Source of the DNA: Phialocephala subalpina | Taxonomy: Eukaryota > Ascomycota > Leotiomycetes > Helotiales > Mollisiaceae | Length of the DNA stretch: 64,000 nucleotides | Direction of reading: 5' to 3' | Assembly: GCA_900073065.1 (NCBI GenBank) | Contig: FJOG01000013.1 | Coordinates: 59,667-123,666 of the forward strand | Shown here: piece after piece, positions 1-12,447 of the stretch | Position numbering within the stretch: position 1 is the first letter of the stretch | Layout of the letters: each line of letters begins with the position of its first letter | Translations under genes and position numbers: made by a program | Notes under the pieces: model-generated | The model's input: only the letters and a program-made list of their open reading frames with translations | Databases searched by the model: none | What the model was told of the DNA's origin: nothing

Positions 1-559
1 TTTTTATTAATTCGATTAAATTATTAATTTAAGCTTTTATATATTTAAATTAAATAAATTACTTTTAATTTTATTAATTTGTAATTTTTCTCGTTTAAAT
101 TGAGAAGTTTATTTATAAATAGAATTAATTTAATTATATTTGCGTTTAATTTCGTTATATTTTTTAAGAATTCGATTTTTTATTTAAAGTAGAAAATTAT
201 AATTAAAAATCTTTTTTCGTTAAACGTATTTAAATTAAAGAATAAAACGCGATCGAATTCGAAATAAATAAGGAATTTGCTTTTAGAAAGTATATTTTAT
301 AAAACTTCGAATATTTAATATTTTTTTTTCGTAGATTTTTATATAGTTTTAACGACGTAGTTTTTTCGCTTTTATTTTATTGCTTTTTAATCGCAGTTTA
401 TTTTTAAGAGTATTATTTTACGCTTTTATAATAATTCGACGATTTGAGCGTATTTTAGTAAATAAAGACGAAATTAATTAATTATATTAATATATTTTTC
501 GAGATTTTTTAAAGTCTTTAAAAAAGTAATTTTATTAATAATTGCGATTTTTTTTATTA

Positions 560-790
560 TAATTATATTGAGTGTATTAATTTTATAATCGAGAAATTCG
601 ATTAATAAGTAATTTAAAAAAGACTTTTTAATAAAGAAATATAGTTTATAATCTACGAATAAAGTGAGGATCTCTTTTAAATAGAAAACGTATTCGACGA
701 GCGTATCGAAAAAAATAACGATATTATCGATGAAGTATTTTATAAAGCGATTATAAAAGCGTAAAATTTTATTTATAAACTTTTAAATAT
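560..790 (-). pseudogene. reverse transcriptase remnant (Ty3/Gypsy pol)
   Basis: On the minus strand this segment translates to a run resembling the RT palm of Ty3/Gypsy polymerases: RFIKYFIDNIVIFFDTL, followed downstream by KEILTLF and IKKSFL. The usual (Y/F)IDD box has become FIDN, which is what a C-to-T change on the coding strand's complement gives. Stops and missing flanking residues make it non-functional. Identification rests on motif order rather than on a full-length match. Confidence 0.65.
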
Positions 791-1979
791 ATTGTATTAA
801 ATTACGGAATTTTATAAAAACGACGCGAGAGCGTTTTTATTTTTTGTAGTTAATTATCGTGAAATAATCGCGATAATTTTTTTAAATTAAAAATTAATAA
901 AAGAATTACGAGTCGTTGATTATTGAAATGATTTATTTATTTTTTAAAGTTTTTATAATTTTTAATTGTAATAATATAAAGTATATATTAAATATAATCG
1001 CTTTATTTAATGGTTTTAAATCGATAATAAAACGGTTTCTTTTTCTTTTTTTTTCGATTATAAAGATTATATTATTAAAAAGCGTTGATTTATTTGATTA
1101 TTTTATACGATTACGTATATATAAATCGTCGAAAACTATATTTACTATATTTCGATAGCGGATTTCGAGTAAATATTTTTTCGATAATATTTTTATATTT
1201 TTATATTTTTTTATTAATAGGATACGTATGTATTTTTCTTTGGATATATTTAATAGACTTTTATTTATTTAATATTCTATAAATTCGATAACGAATTAAT
1301 ATAATTGTTTTATTATCGTTATATCGATATTATAAATTTTAATATTATTATTATATAATAATTCGAGAACGTTTTAAAGGCGATTAATTTCGAATGTAAA
1401 AAAACGATTATATTGTAGTTTTTTAATAAGAAGTATACTTTCTTTATTATTTTCGTTTACTTTTAGAGTAATTATCGTTAGTGTAAAGTACGCCGCGTTT
1501 TCGATTAAAGTAAAGTATATTTCTTCGCCGGTGTAATCGCTAAAATAATTAAAATATATTTTAATAAAAACGATTTTCTTTATTTTAAAGGCGTTAACGA
1601 TAATTACGAAGTTAATATAGTTTAGAATAGCGTCGTAAGCGCTTTTAAAGTTTACTTTGAAAAAGTAAATCCTATTTATAAGTACGTCGGCGTAAGTAAT
1701 CGATATAATAGTAATCGTTTTTAAAGGGATTATAATTTTTATTATTATTTGTATTTTTCGTATTATTAAAAGTTCTTTAATTTTAATTATTATTGAAACG
1801 ATAAAATTTTTATAGTAATCGAACGTAAAAGTATTTTCGGCGAGATTAATAATTATTAAAGCGGTTTATAGGAATTCGATATTTAATAATAAATTTAATT
1901 TTAACGCTTTTATAATTTATATTATAATTATAATTTTAGCGAGTGAATTTATCTCGTTTACTTTATTAAAAATATATAG

Positions 1980-2161
1980 TGTAATAGGGTAATTTGATTG
2001 CTGGTTACTGGTGTTGTTATTCCAGATCGGGCCTAGTACTACATGTGACTCGGTCTTGGATATATTAGGAGATTTGGCATTTTGTATTCTTAGTTCTTTA
2101 GGCAGCTTTCTACGTGGTTCGCAGACACTAGAATTAACTCCAAGAGGTTTACCCCTCCACA
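1980..2161. mobile_element. solo-LTR-like insert that escaped RIP
   Basis: This 182-bp island has ordinary base composition inside a heavily RIP-mutated element. It starts TG and ends CA, and its ends form an imperfect inverted repeat (TGTAATAGGGTAA against the complement of TTACCCCTCCACA). That is how an LTR looks. Flanking pentamers are TATAG and ATAAT, so no target duplication is visible. It could be a late-inserted solo LTR or a small non-autonomous element. Short single-copy inserts are below the usual RIP length threshold, which would explain why it was spared. Confidence 0.45.
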
Positions 2162-3745
2162 ATAATAAGAATATTATTCGCTTTAAAAGTATTATCGAGT
2201 TTAAAATGCTTTCGAACGTAATTATTCGTATTTTATCGTAAATTATTTCGAAGTATAATTTTAAGAAATCGATATCGATTAATAATTATATATACTTTAT
2301 ATTTACGCAAATAAATTTAATTTCTCTTTAAAGAGTAAAACGTGCGTTTATTTTTATATAAATGAAATTAACGATATATTATTATATTATTTCTTTACGG
2401 GGCTTCACTTTAATGATTTTTATTTTTATATTTATTTATATTATTATTATAGCGATATTAATTAATATTATTAAATTACTTATAAGCGACAATTTATTAC
2501 TTTTATATTCGTTCGTATAAATGTATTTAAATAGTTTAATACGCGACGAGAAATTTATTAAATATTTCTTATATATCGTTTTTTTATTTTTTTTCGCGAT
2601 CGTAAAATAATTAATATTTTTTTATTTTTAGTTTTTCGAAGTAAATTGTTTTATTAAAAAATTTAAGAATATAAAAGTTTTTATTGCGATATAATCGTCG
2701 TTTTTAAAGTTTTTATTAAAGTTATTTTTATATTTTTTCGCGATATCGATGTAATTATTCGTGTAATTAATATTATCGTTTCGCCGAAATCGTTTGAATT
2801 TTTATTTATTATAATCGGGTTTATAAGATTTATTTGTAGAAGTCTTTTTTTTATCGTTTTTATTATTAGCGTACGTTATAATAAAAAATGGACGCGATTT
2901 TATTAAAAGAAATTATAAAGTCGATAATATTTAATTATTATTAATATTATTTGATTTCGATTAAAATAAACGGAAATCGAAATTAAAATTATTACGAAAA
3001 TAATCGTTTTATTACGCGTTTTATTAAAAGTAATTAATACTTTTAATGTCGTTATAATAAAGCTATTTTATTGGAGTTACGTCGCGACGTCGATTTTTTT
3101 TGTAATTTCGTAGTTTAAATTTCTTATTTTTTTATTAGATTTCGAAAGTATATAAAAATTTGAATTAATTCGTTAAAAATATATATTAATATTCGAAAGT
3201 CGATATTAAAATTATTATATATATACGAGAGTTATTAATATTTTTTGTTTATATTTATTACTTTAATATATCGTATTATTATCGTTATATAAACGCAAAT
3301 ATCTTTTTTTAATATTATATTGTATTTTATATACTTTTCCTTTAATAATTTCTTTAAAATCGAAAGTATCGAATTTTTAAAGCGTTTTAAGAGTTTCTTT
3401 TTCTAAAATTAAATGCTTTTAAAAGCGTAATAAAGCGTTAATCGAATAGTATTTTCGATTTTTTTTGTGTATTATTATTATATTGAATTTCGGAGGTATA
3501 TTTAAAAGTTTGCGCGAATAATAACGTTTCGTTTATTAATCGCGTTATATTTAAAAGAATTAATAAATAGGAAAATATTCTTTTAAATTATAGTTTTATT
3601 TTAATTCGAATAATTTCTCGTATTTTAATTATTCGGATCGAAGAATTTAATTTCTTCGGGATTTTATTTTATCGAAAAATTTATTGTAAAATTAATAATA
3701 TTATTAAAGTTTATTTGGAATATATTAAATGGTATTAAATTACTA

Positions 3746-4120
3746 TTGAAAATCGGATTACTATTAAAAATTGGATTACCGTTAAATATAGAGTTACTTT
3801 TACCGTTAAAAGTTGGATTATTTCTAATATTAAAAACTAAATTAGTATTACCGTTAAAAGTTGGATTATTGAGTGCGTTATTATTCTTATTATTATTATC
3901 GCCGTCGTTACGAAGGTTTACCGTATTAAAGCGATCGCGACGTTTGCGATTATCGTTTTATAAGCGGTTTCTTTTATTTAATAATCTTATAAAAAATCGA
4001 ATAATTTTTTGCGATATTTCGAGGGATAATAAAAGCGATTGTAATAAAGTTAGTAAATCGGGCGTTAATATACCGTTTTTTCCGCCGTTATTTATTATAT
4101 TACTTTTAAGTAATAATTAG
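3746..4120 (-). repeat. imperfect short repeats in the Gag region of the edge Gypsy element
   Basis: Units of the form TTACCGTTAAAAGTTGGATT recur several times between about 3770 and 3870. On the minus strand they encode Asn-rich peptides (NPTFNGN-like), consistent with a low-complexity Gag linker. The plus-strand open frame across this stretch is an artefact of the repeat. Confidence 0.4.
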
Positions 4121-4511
4121 TTCGATGATCGTCGAATAATAAAATTAAATTCTACGTTACTTCCGTTTTTAAACGAAGTCTCGATAATTGATTGTAATTT
4201 TATTTGCGTCGAGAAATACGTATTTAAATAGTATATAAATTTTTTAATTATTATTCCGAAGTAAATTTTATCGATTATTTAATCGTTAAAATATAATAAG
4301 GACAACGATTCGTTATTATCGTTTATTAAAATTGAATCGATTATTATAGACTCGGATTATAGTAATTATTCTCTCGACGTCGATATATTTTTTAGTAGAT
4401 ATTATTTTAAGATTTAATCGAGAATATTTGCGACGTTTTTAATTTTACCGGCGTATTTATAATTCGTTTATTTGAATCGATAAAATTAATAAGCGAATAT
4501 AATGAATGCAA

Positions 4512-4857
4512 TGTAACGGTTGGCTCGCTTAGTTAATTATTAGGGTGGTTATATATAATAAGGACTAAGTAATTCTAATGAAGAGTAACGTTTAAGTTTA
4601 ATTACTAAGTATAGTATAAAAATACTATATTTGAGTTGAGTACGAAGCTCTTATTTAAGGGAATCCTTTCTACTTATATAGAACCTTCTTACTATTAGAG
4701 TCCAAAATAGTGGAGTCTTTAATTATTCTAAGACTCTTTCGTTCGAGACTCTATTACGTGACTATTAAATCCCGTGTCCCATGATCTTAGGGTCTACTGT
4801 AGGCGAGTTTACTCGCTTATTGAATCTATAGTCCATTAGATCATGTGAGTCGTAATA
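4512..4857 (-). repeat. LTR of Gypsy copy A (3' LTR in element sense)
   Basis: About 346 bp, beginning TGTAACGGTTGG on the plus strand and ending at GTCGTAATA, aligned with the 348-bp LTRs of copy B that end GTCGTAACA. Just inside it, the plus strand reads CTATCCCTCTTTTAG. The complement is a purine-rich tract, as expected for a polypurine tract next to a 3' LTR. Confidence 0.85.
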
Positions 4858-7800
4858 CTATCCCTCTTTTAGTTAGCGTAGTCCCGACGCTTAAATCAAG
4901 GTAAAGAAACGTCGTCTTTCGTATCGTAATTTTCTTTCCTTTCTATTATCTTTTATTATATCGCTTATCGCACATAAGAAAAGAAAAGAAAGATTAGCGC
5001 TTGCTTTACGTATCGAGAAATTAAAGCGCCCGATTAAAACGTATTTTCACTATAAGAACTACGCCCGCTAATACTTCTTTAATAAATCCGAGTCGCCGCG
5101 CTACTTTAAGTACGTTCGATTTAAACGATTTTACGATTCCGCGAGTTACTTAGAAGTAGTAGTTCGCAAACTCGTGTATCGTTTTTTTTGTGGTCCTCGG
5201 CCTAAAAGGACCCCCGTGGCTACTCTTGAACTTCCTCCGAGTCCCGTGTTGGATCTTTTTACTACTTGGTTGCCAGCCTTCGAATTGAACGTTTTCGAAC
5301 TCGAAATAGCCGACTTTTTTCTTTGGGCAAACCCGGGTTTTAATAGTAGAATATCTCAAGCTTTCTACGGTAGTTGAAATTCCGCTTAAGTTCTTATGTG
5401 TTTTTCGATTGTAAGTATCCTTATTATTTGATCAAATACTTGATTTGATTCTTAATACGCTAATAATCTAAAATATTTTTTATATCGTATTTAATATTTA
5501 AATTAATTAGTTCGATTTTAACTTTTAAAGTTCGCAGTGCTTTTAATAATATTAATTCGAGGAGAGATATATAAAATACCGGATGTATATTTATATTATT
5601 AAATAAAGCGAGTTCGTAATTAATTAGACTTTTGATTTTTTTGATTTTATATAATCTAATTTTCTTATAATTTAATTTATCGTTTAATCGTTTCGTTTTA
5701 ATGTTTCGGCGAATTAAATAAACTTTATCCCCTTTTTTAAGCGTAAGTTCTATACTACGGTACTTATTGTAGTATAGTGCTAATTTAGTAGCTATAAATT
5801 GTATATTTTCTACAAGTTTTTCGCGTAAAGACTTTAGTTTATCGATTTGAATTTTAGCGTTTTATATTTTCGACTCTATTAAATACGGTATTTAATATGC
5901 TTTTAATTCGTATTTATAGTTAGTATAAAAAGGCGAGACTTTCGTACTTTTTATTATTACGCTATTATACGCGAATTGTATTAATAATAAGAATTCCGCC
6001 TAATTATTTTATTAATAATTGACGTAATAACGGAAATATATTTCTATAATTTAATTTAATCGTTTTATTTATTCGTTTATTTAAAAGTAGAAAATTATCG
6101 AAAGCTTTTATTTGATTTTTAGTAGTGTAATTAGAGTAATTTAGAATTTCGAAGTAAAAAGTTTATTTCGATTTAAAATAATCTCGTTTAATACTTCGTA
6201 ATTAGTTATTATAATTCGCAAGAATATATAAATTAAATTTTTTATTATATATATTTTAAAGTATAGAATTATATATATATACTTCGTGAGCTTATTTGTA
6301 ATTATAAGGATAACGTTATATTCGATATTTAATATCGGTTTTTTCGAAAGTAATAATTTTACTACGAAATTTTAAATAATAGACTTTTAAGCGCTTAAAA
6401 GTGTATTTAGTAATCGTATATTACTATAAGGAGTATATTTCGCGGCTTTATTCCGAATACACGTATCGTATTTACTAATAACCTCAATAGTTTTCTTTTT
6501 GAGTCTTAAAATATAGAAGTCCTTAAAAATCCGTTCTACGGTTTTCGTAATTCCTTAGTATTTGTAAATTAAGAGTTTATACTATTTTTTAATGAACTTT
6601 AATTGGAAGTTCTTAAGAACGTAAAGTTTCCCTTGGAATCGCAATGTTTTAAATTCGCTCGTAAAAAGCTTTATTAAGTATTGTAAAACTATTTTTGCGA
6701 TAAAGTTTTTATCGTAATTCTCTTTGAAATTATCGATAAGCATCGTATCGATTAACTTTGAAATAGTAGTAATTATTGCTTTATTAAATATTAAATCGCT
6801 TTTGACTTTTTTGAGTATCGTATATAAAAGTAATTTAACGTCGTTTTAATACTTCGCTTTTCGATTAAAAGCGTTTACTTTACCGTTTTTTGATTTTTTA
6901 ATATATAAAATTTTAAAGTTATACGTAATTAACGTTTTAATTTACTATATTTGTTTTCGATTAAATTCTTTCGTTATAATAAAAGATATTAAGTTTTTAT
7001 AATTAGTGTATATTTATATTTAATATTTCGATTTTTCTAAATAAACTCTTTATATTCGAAACGCTTTTATAATTGTAAGCAATTTTTTATCGTAAATTTC
7101 GTAGTTTAATTTTATTAGTAATATTTTGCGAGAGTAATATGCGATTAGCTATTATTTGCTTTATTCGCTCGATTAATTAAGTATTGCGTCGATTACAAAA
7201 TCCGATGCGTTTATTTCGATAACGATATACTTATTTAAATCGAACGTAAAAAGGAACGGTGCTTCCGTAAAGCGTTATTTAAATTAGTCGAAGGCTTTTT
7301 AAGCTTCGTCCGTCTATTTAAATGCTTAATCTTTTTTCGTTAATATTATTAAAAGTACTATTATTGCCGAATACTTTTTTATAAAGCGTTAATAAAAGTT
7401 CGCAAATCCTAAAAAAGATTATACGTTTTTAATTATTTTAAATACTTATTAATTGAATATTATCGATATTTTCGTAAAATCTATTAATAAGTTTTCGATT
7501 GAAATTATATAATTTAAAAAGTCTATTTTTTTTATATAGAATTCGTATTTCTCGAGTTTATAAATTAAATTCGTATTTTTTAAAGTAATTAATATTATTT
7601 CGATATTATCGATATATTTTGCGAGTATTTTAAAATATATTAAAATGTCGTTTAAATAATATATAATTATAATATTTAAAAATAGTCGTAAAACTATATT
7701 TATTATACGTATGCACGTAATTAGTGCATTAATTAAATTGAACGATATAATTAAATACTCGTAATGCTCGTGTTTTATTTTAAACGCTATTTTCTATTTT

Positions 7801-9662
7801 TTTCTTTTTTTTATTCGGATTAAATTATAAGCTTTACGCAAATCTAATTTACTAAAGATTTTAATTCTTTAAAGTCTATCGCGTAACTCGTTTATTAGTG
7901 GTAATAAGTATCGATTTTTAATAGTAATCTCATTAATTTTTCGGTAATCGATATATAATCGTTTCGTTTTATTTTTCTTTAATACGAATAATATTAGACT
8001 TTTTATTAGCGAAATCGATAATTATATAAATCTTTTTATTAAGTTCTCGTCGATGTATTTTTTAAGCGTCTTTAAATCGTCTATCGATATTTAGTAAATA
8101 AACGAATATAATAGTTTTTTTCCGTTTTATAAAAGTATCTCATAGTTTTATTACTTATACTTAAAGAATACTTCGATCTTTTTCTCGTTTTTAAAAAAGT
8201 TTAAAAACTCGTAGTATTCTATTAGTATTTACTTTAATAATAGATTTTAAATATAATATTTTAATTCTTTTAAAGAAATAGCGCAAACTTCTCTTTAATT
8301 TTTCGTTCTTATTTCGATAAACGAAATTCTATAAATTTAATACTTATTAAACGTAAACGTTTCTTTAATTTAATCGATCGTTAAATTATATTATTTAATT
8401 TATAATATTTCGAGTATAAATAAATAATCGATATTAATTATATCGAAGCTTATTTTCTTAGTATATTCTCGTCGTATAATTATAATTTATAGCACTATTT
8501 TTACGTCGATTTATTCGAAACTTAAAGAGTTTTTATCGATTATAATAATAAAATATAATCGTAATTTAATTATCGTAGCCTATTTATTATTTAATATTAA
8601 TTATTTTAATACGTAATTACTTATTACTCTCGAATCGATTATTACTTTAATTTTATATACATTTATTTGTACTACACAAAATAGTTATTCGATACTTCCT
8701 CTAATAATATAAATCTCCTTATATTATTGTTTATTGAATATATTTTCCCACCGGCAGTTTAACTCGTTAGCGTAAATAAGTCGGAATACACGTTTTACAT
8801 TAAATAGTAATTATATTGCTCGTTCGAAAGTTTCTTCGTAGTATATAAAGTTATCTTTTGTATTTTACTACATTTTTCGATTCGCGCTTTCCGCGAATAC
8901 TTCGTAATATCGTCTTATTATGAGTTCGTAATTAAGTATAAAAAGAGCGTCGTTTAATATAAATAATTGTTGTATGTAGTAATTAGTACCGTTGCGCTGT
9001 CTTTATTCAATCCGTCGATAATTTTAATATATGACTTCGTATATTTAATCGTATTTTAGTTTTCTCGTGTCTAATTGAAGCTCAACGTACCGAGCTCCTC
9101 CGTTTAAGTTTTACTATTTACGAGTGCAAGTTGTAAAGCTATCCTCTCGTTAATAGACATACTATTCTTGTCCTATTCGCGGGTAGTGTTCGAGTTAAAG
9201 GTCCGGCGCCGTAAGAGACTTTAATAGTCCCTAATCGTCGTACTTTAGTAGTTCTTCGTCTTTTAACTCGGAGTTTTCTATAAATAATTAATGACGATTA
9301 ATTAAAGTTTTGATTTTATCGAATTATTTTATTAAATCGTTTACGTTATCGTTTATCCTATTAATCTTTTATTATTAGTTATCCCTCGGAAGCCTTTCTT
9401 TTGCCGCTCGTTTGGCGAGGTTTGCCGCTTACTCCTCTTAGAACCTCTAAAAGTCCTCTTCGGGGATTAGTCGGAACGTTCTTAAGTCGTCTTCTAACTT
9501 AGGCCACTCGTCTTAAGTATTGATTAATCGTTCGTCCGATTCTTCGTCCGTGTACAATACTCTTCTCGTGATCGCATACACTTAGTGGGGTTCGTTGTAA
9601 CCCCCTCGTCTAATCGCGTTAACTTGTTTCTTCGGGTGTCCGTTCTATAGTTTCTTATTCCT

Positions 9663-9704
9663 ATGTGAGTTGGCTATGTGTCCCGGAAGTCTACATTCGA
9701 AGCA
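9663..9704 (-). pseudogene. Gag zinc knuckle remnant, CCHH form (copy A)
   Basis: The minus strand encodes CFECRLPGHIANSH, a C-X2-C-X4-H-X4-H knuckle. The last ligand is His, where retroelement Gag normally has Cys. Copy B has the same final His in a decayed version at about 27.12-27.18 kb (NSH). A TGC-to-CAT change cannot arise from RIP transitions, so His is likely ancestral to this family. Confidence 0.6.
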
Positions 9705-10003
9705 CAATTTCTTTTCGCGACGTCGGTTCATTTCTTCTTTAGAGAGTTGTTTCTTTTTTCCTCTGAAGGTAGCGTCGATTTCCATGGGTTGCGGCTAATA
9801 ACTACGAGAATCGAAGTTCTTTTTACTTAGTTTCTTGTAGTTGTACTCGATCGAGTATTATCCCTTCTTCTCCAAAAATCGTTCGAATAGTCGATTATCG
9901 ATTTGAATTACTGCATTGATTATCCTTTGTAAGTCTTTAAGTTTATCGCGACGTACAAACTCGTCTTTGACCGTATTTCGAAGTCCTTTATAGAATTGAG
10001 CCA

Positions 10004-10526
10004 TCAATACTTCATCGTTCTAATTGATACGCCCCACGTATTATTGGAATTCAACTGCGTAGGCAGAAGTAGCGCCGTGCTAGCGTAGCCCTTGCAACTT
10101 CCTTTCAATTGATCTCTCTTCATCCACGTCTCCAAACACCTTAGAGATCTTGCTCTTGAACCCATCAAAGGTCCCAAAGATTTCCGTAGTGGAGTCGTTT
10201 TACTTACTAGCATCTAATCCGCAGTCGAAGTAGTCCTTTTGCGCCGTTTCGACCCAATCGAAGGCAGCGCCCGTAAAGAAAGTAGTGGCCCACAATACTT
10301 CTTCGAATTCGGCTTTGAACTTGTCTTTATTGAATTCGATGTACACCGTGCATTGTATGAGGTAAAGGCGTAGCTTGTTCCGCGTTCCATCGTATAAGTC
10401 AAATTCACGAACTTTTAGTGTCCTAGAGACTACGCTAGTCTCGACCGATAGTGGCGTAGACTTAAGAGTCGACTTAGTAAATGAGGATCCGATAGTAGAT
10501 ATGGTGGAATACTTAGTTAGTATCAC
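10004..10526 (-). pseudogene. gag remnant of Gypsy copy A
   Basis: Two overlapping open segments (10200-10526 and 10004-10213) form the 5' end of the element's coding region, about 20 bp inside its 5' LTR. The product includes KFKAEFEEVLWATTFFTGAA and FDWVETAQKDYF, matching the Gag capsid style in which a segment of charged residues precedes a W-containing helix. The homologous segment of copy B (27822-28004, minus) shares the openings ILTKYSTI and LRVYL/LRLYL. This is the least RIP-damaged part of copy A. A frame break near 10.2 kb makes it non-functional. Confidence 0.65.
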
Positions 10527-11002
10527 AAGAGATAGTGCTCAAAGTGTAACGGTTGGCTCGCTCAACTAATTGTTAAGGTAGTTGTATGTGATAAGGATTA
10601 GGTGATTTTAATGAAAAGTAACGTTCAAACCTAGTTACTAAGTATAGTGTGAAGATACTGTATTTGAGTTGAGTACGAAGCTCCTATTTAAGGGAATCCT
10701 TTCTACTTATATAGAACTTTCCTATTACTAGAGTCCAAAATGGTAGAGTCCCGGTGGAATACTTAGTTAGTATCACAAGAGATAGTGCTCAAAGTGTAAC
10801 GGTTGGCTCGCTCAACTAATTGTTAAGGTAGTTGTATGTGATAAGGATTAGGTGATTTTAATGAAAAGTAACGTTCAAACCTAGTTACTAAGTATAGTGT
10901 GAAGATACTGTATTTGAGTTGAGTACGAAGCTCCTATTTAAGGGAATCCTTTCTACTTATATAGAACTTTCCTATTACTAGAGTCCAAAATGGTAGAGTC
11001 CC
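10503..11002. repeat. perfect 250-bp tandem duplication at the LTR/gag junction
   Basis: Bases 10503-10752 and 10753-11002 read identically. Each unit holds about 42 bp of leader (GGTGGAATACTTAG...) plus the first 208 bp of LTR from TGTAACGGTTGG. Identity between units is unexpected beside heavily RIP-mutated sequence. It therefore reflects a very recent duplication or an assembly join. Confidence 0.9.
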
Positions 11003-11400
11003 TCTTAATAGATCTTCGAACGTTATATAAACGTTCTTAGGGACGTACTACTATATTTGTAGTAATTATAATGGGTAGAAAAAGATGATTCATTCTTTAC
11101 GTTATAAGGTTATTACTTCTAATAGGAGGCTACGCTTAAATTATTATATAACCACGCCATTATATAACTACGCCATTATACCGTAATATAAAAGAACTTT
11201 AAAAAATACAAATATAATTTAATTAAATAATCATTTAATAATGGAATAAAAAAGTAAATTTGGAAATAAATAAATAAATAATTTTTATTTTTATTTTTAT
11301 TATTTTGATAATTAATATTTTAATATTTGATTTCTTTAATTATATAAGTAATTAAATGCCCCCCTTAAAAAATAAAGAGATAAATAGAATATATTCATTG
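11003..11400. other. AT-rich transition, no gene
   Basis: This is the boundary between copy A and the gene island. It holds a short tandem repeat at about 11141-11185 (ATTATATAACCACGCC followed by ATTATATAACTACGCC) and low-complexity A/T runs. No open frame is credible. Confidence 0.6.
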
Positions 11401-12447
11401 ATATTAGACTAAGATCTTAGTGTTTGTGATAATCCCCGGACATGCCAATAACAACGCTAATAGTATCTTCAAAGGTTACCAATCAGGCTGTGCAAGACGT
11501 CGTCGGCCAGACTAAGGAGCAGGTAGCGCATCGAGGACCAATACTAGAGTGTATTGTCAGTCGCCAATAACTTACAGTAACCGAGGACACAGTTAATTAT
11601 CCGTTTCCACCATATCGAAGGCTGCCCGTCTAGCGAGTATTGCTGCCGCCTCCGCTTCAGCCGTTATCATACCAACGAGAAGGGCAACAGTTCGCAACAT
11701 GATGATCGACGCCCATGAGCCTGTTCAAGTAGTCGCTGACTTTTGATAGCGGCAAAAATTTCCATGCAATGTAGTTGTAACACAACATCGAGGGGCCTGT
11801 AACAGACACGACAACAGTCGTGGGACGTCAACTTTGGTCCCCAAGGTCATGAAACAAAGGCGTCCAGCTTCCTAGCGCCGTGGCTGGGCTTCGCCATTCG
11901 CTTCACTGCATCCTACACCAGTGATTCCAACAATACGCCTTTCTCTGACTTGGAAAAGCGTGGCTTTTGGCATTGGTATCGGCATCTCCTAAAGCAGTAA
12001 TTCCTTTTACCGAGAGGACTCTGCTGTGGGCGTTTCCGTCAATACCACCGACGGCACAGTCAATGGGCGTGCTTCCAGCTTGGGGTCAGGAGCGAACGAG
12101 TACCTTGGAAGTCCTTATGCGCAGCCAACTATTGGCGGCAATCTATGTCTTGCTGCGCCGAAATCGACCTCACCCATCAGTTCAGTGCAGTAAACTATGT
12201 ATGTTGTAGATTCGAAGGAGTTTTGAGCTTAGCTAACGTGTATATAGAGTCCGTAAATTTGAGATATACATCAAAGTCTAGAGAAAGTTACTCACCAAGG
12301 TTGAGTATTGTCCTTCTTCTTCCCTCAAGGCATAGATATATATTGCGACAGCCCTGGAACGCGATCCTCTTGTCGCAAGCTCAGATTGGGAATATATTCC
12401 TTGCCCTTAGATTATTGTAGTGATGTCTCCTCTCATCTCCTTCTTTC
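11401..12447. other. non-coding or decayed sequence, possible ankyrin-like relic
   Basis: Base composition is normal, but no open frame looks real. On the minus strand around 11.95-12.08 kb the translation contains GSTPIDCAVGG and later DADTNAKS. These resemble the TPLHxA and GADxNA parts of an ankyrin repeat, but stops interrupt the surroundings. I regard this as weak evidence for a dead gene. Confidence 0.25.

Larger units (their letters stand above)
1..4511 (-). mobile_element. RIP-degraded Ty3/Gypsy retrotransposon, incomplete at the window edge
   Basis: This is an AT-rich block with no intact gene. Read on the minus strand, about 560-780 still shows a reverse-transcriptase core: a decayed FIDDIVIFSDTL motif (now FIDNIVIFFDTL), then a KKSFL stretch and a decayed LG(Y/F) position. 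This is the pattern of Ty3/Gypsy elements. Gag would therefore lie toward 2.5-4.4 kb and integrase beyond the left edge. CpA is almost absent by eye while CpG survives, as expected after RIP-type mutation. I found no LTR pair for it. The right limit is set only by the neighbouring LTR at 4512. A separate, nearly unmutated insert lies at 1980-2161. Confidence 0.7.
4512..11002 (-). mobile_element. Ty3/Gypsy retrotransposon copy A
   Basis: This is the same family as copy B at 21975-28354: internal sequence is colinear throughout, for example 5378 onward against 22830 onward. Its coding direction is the minus strand, shown by gag at the right end. The left LTR (3' in element orientation) is 4512-4857. 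The right LTR is cut short at about 208 bp and then tandemly duplicated. RIP damage is uneven: the middle is close to pure AT, while the gag end (about 9.9-10.5 kb) is almost undamaged. No target duplication can be tested because the right LTR is truncated. Confidence 0.85.

Noticed and set aside
3746..4120. Plus-strand frame rich in Leu/Lys
   Set aside because: It comes from short repeats in an AT-rich RIP relic; the biologically sensible strand is the minus strand.
5150..5377. Overlapping 67-69 codon frames on both strands near the 3' LTR of copy A
   Set aside because: They lie in a less-mutated patch of the retrotransposon; the same region in copy B is broken, so no independent gene is supported.
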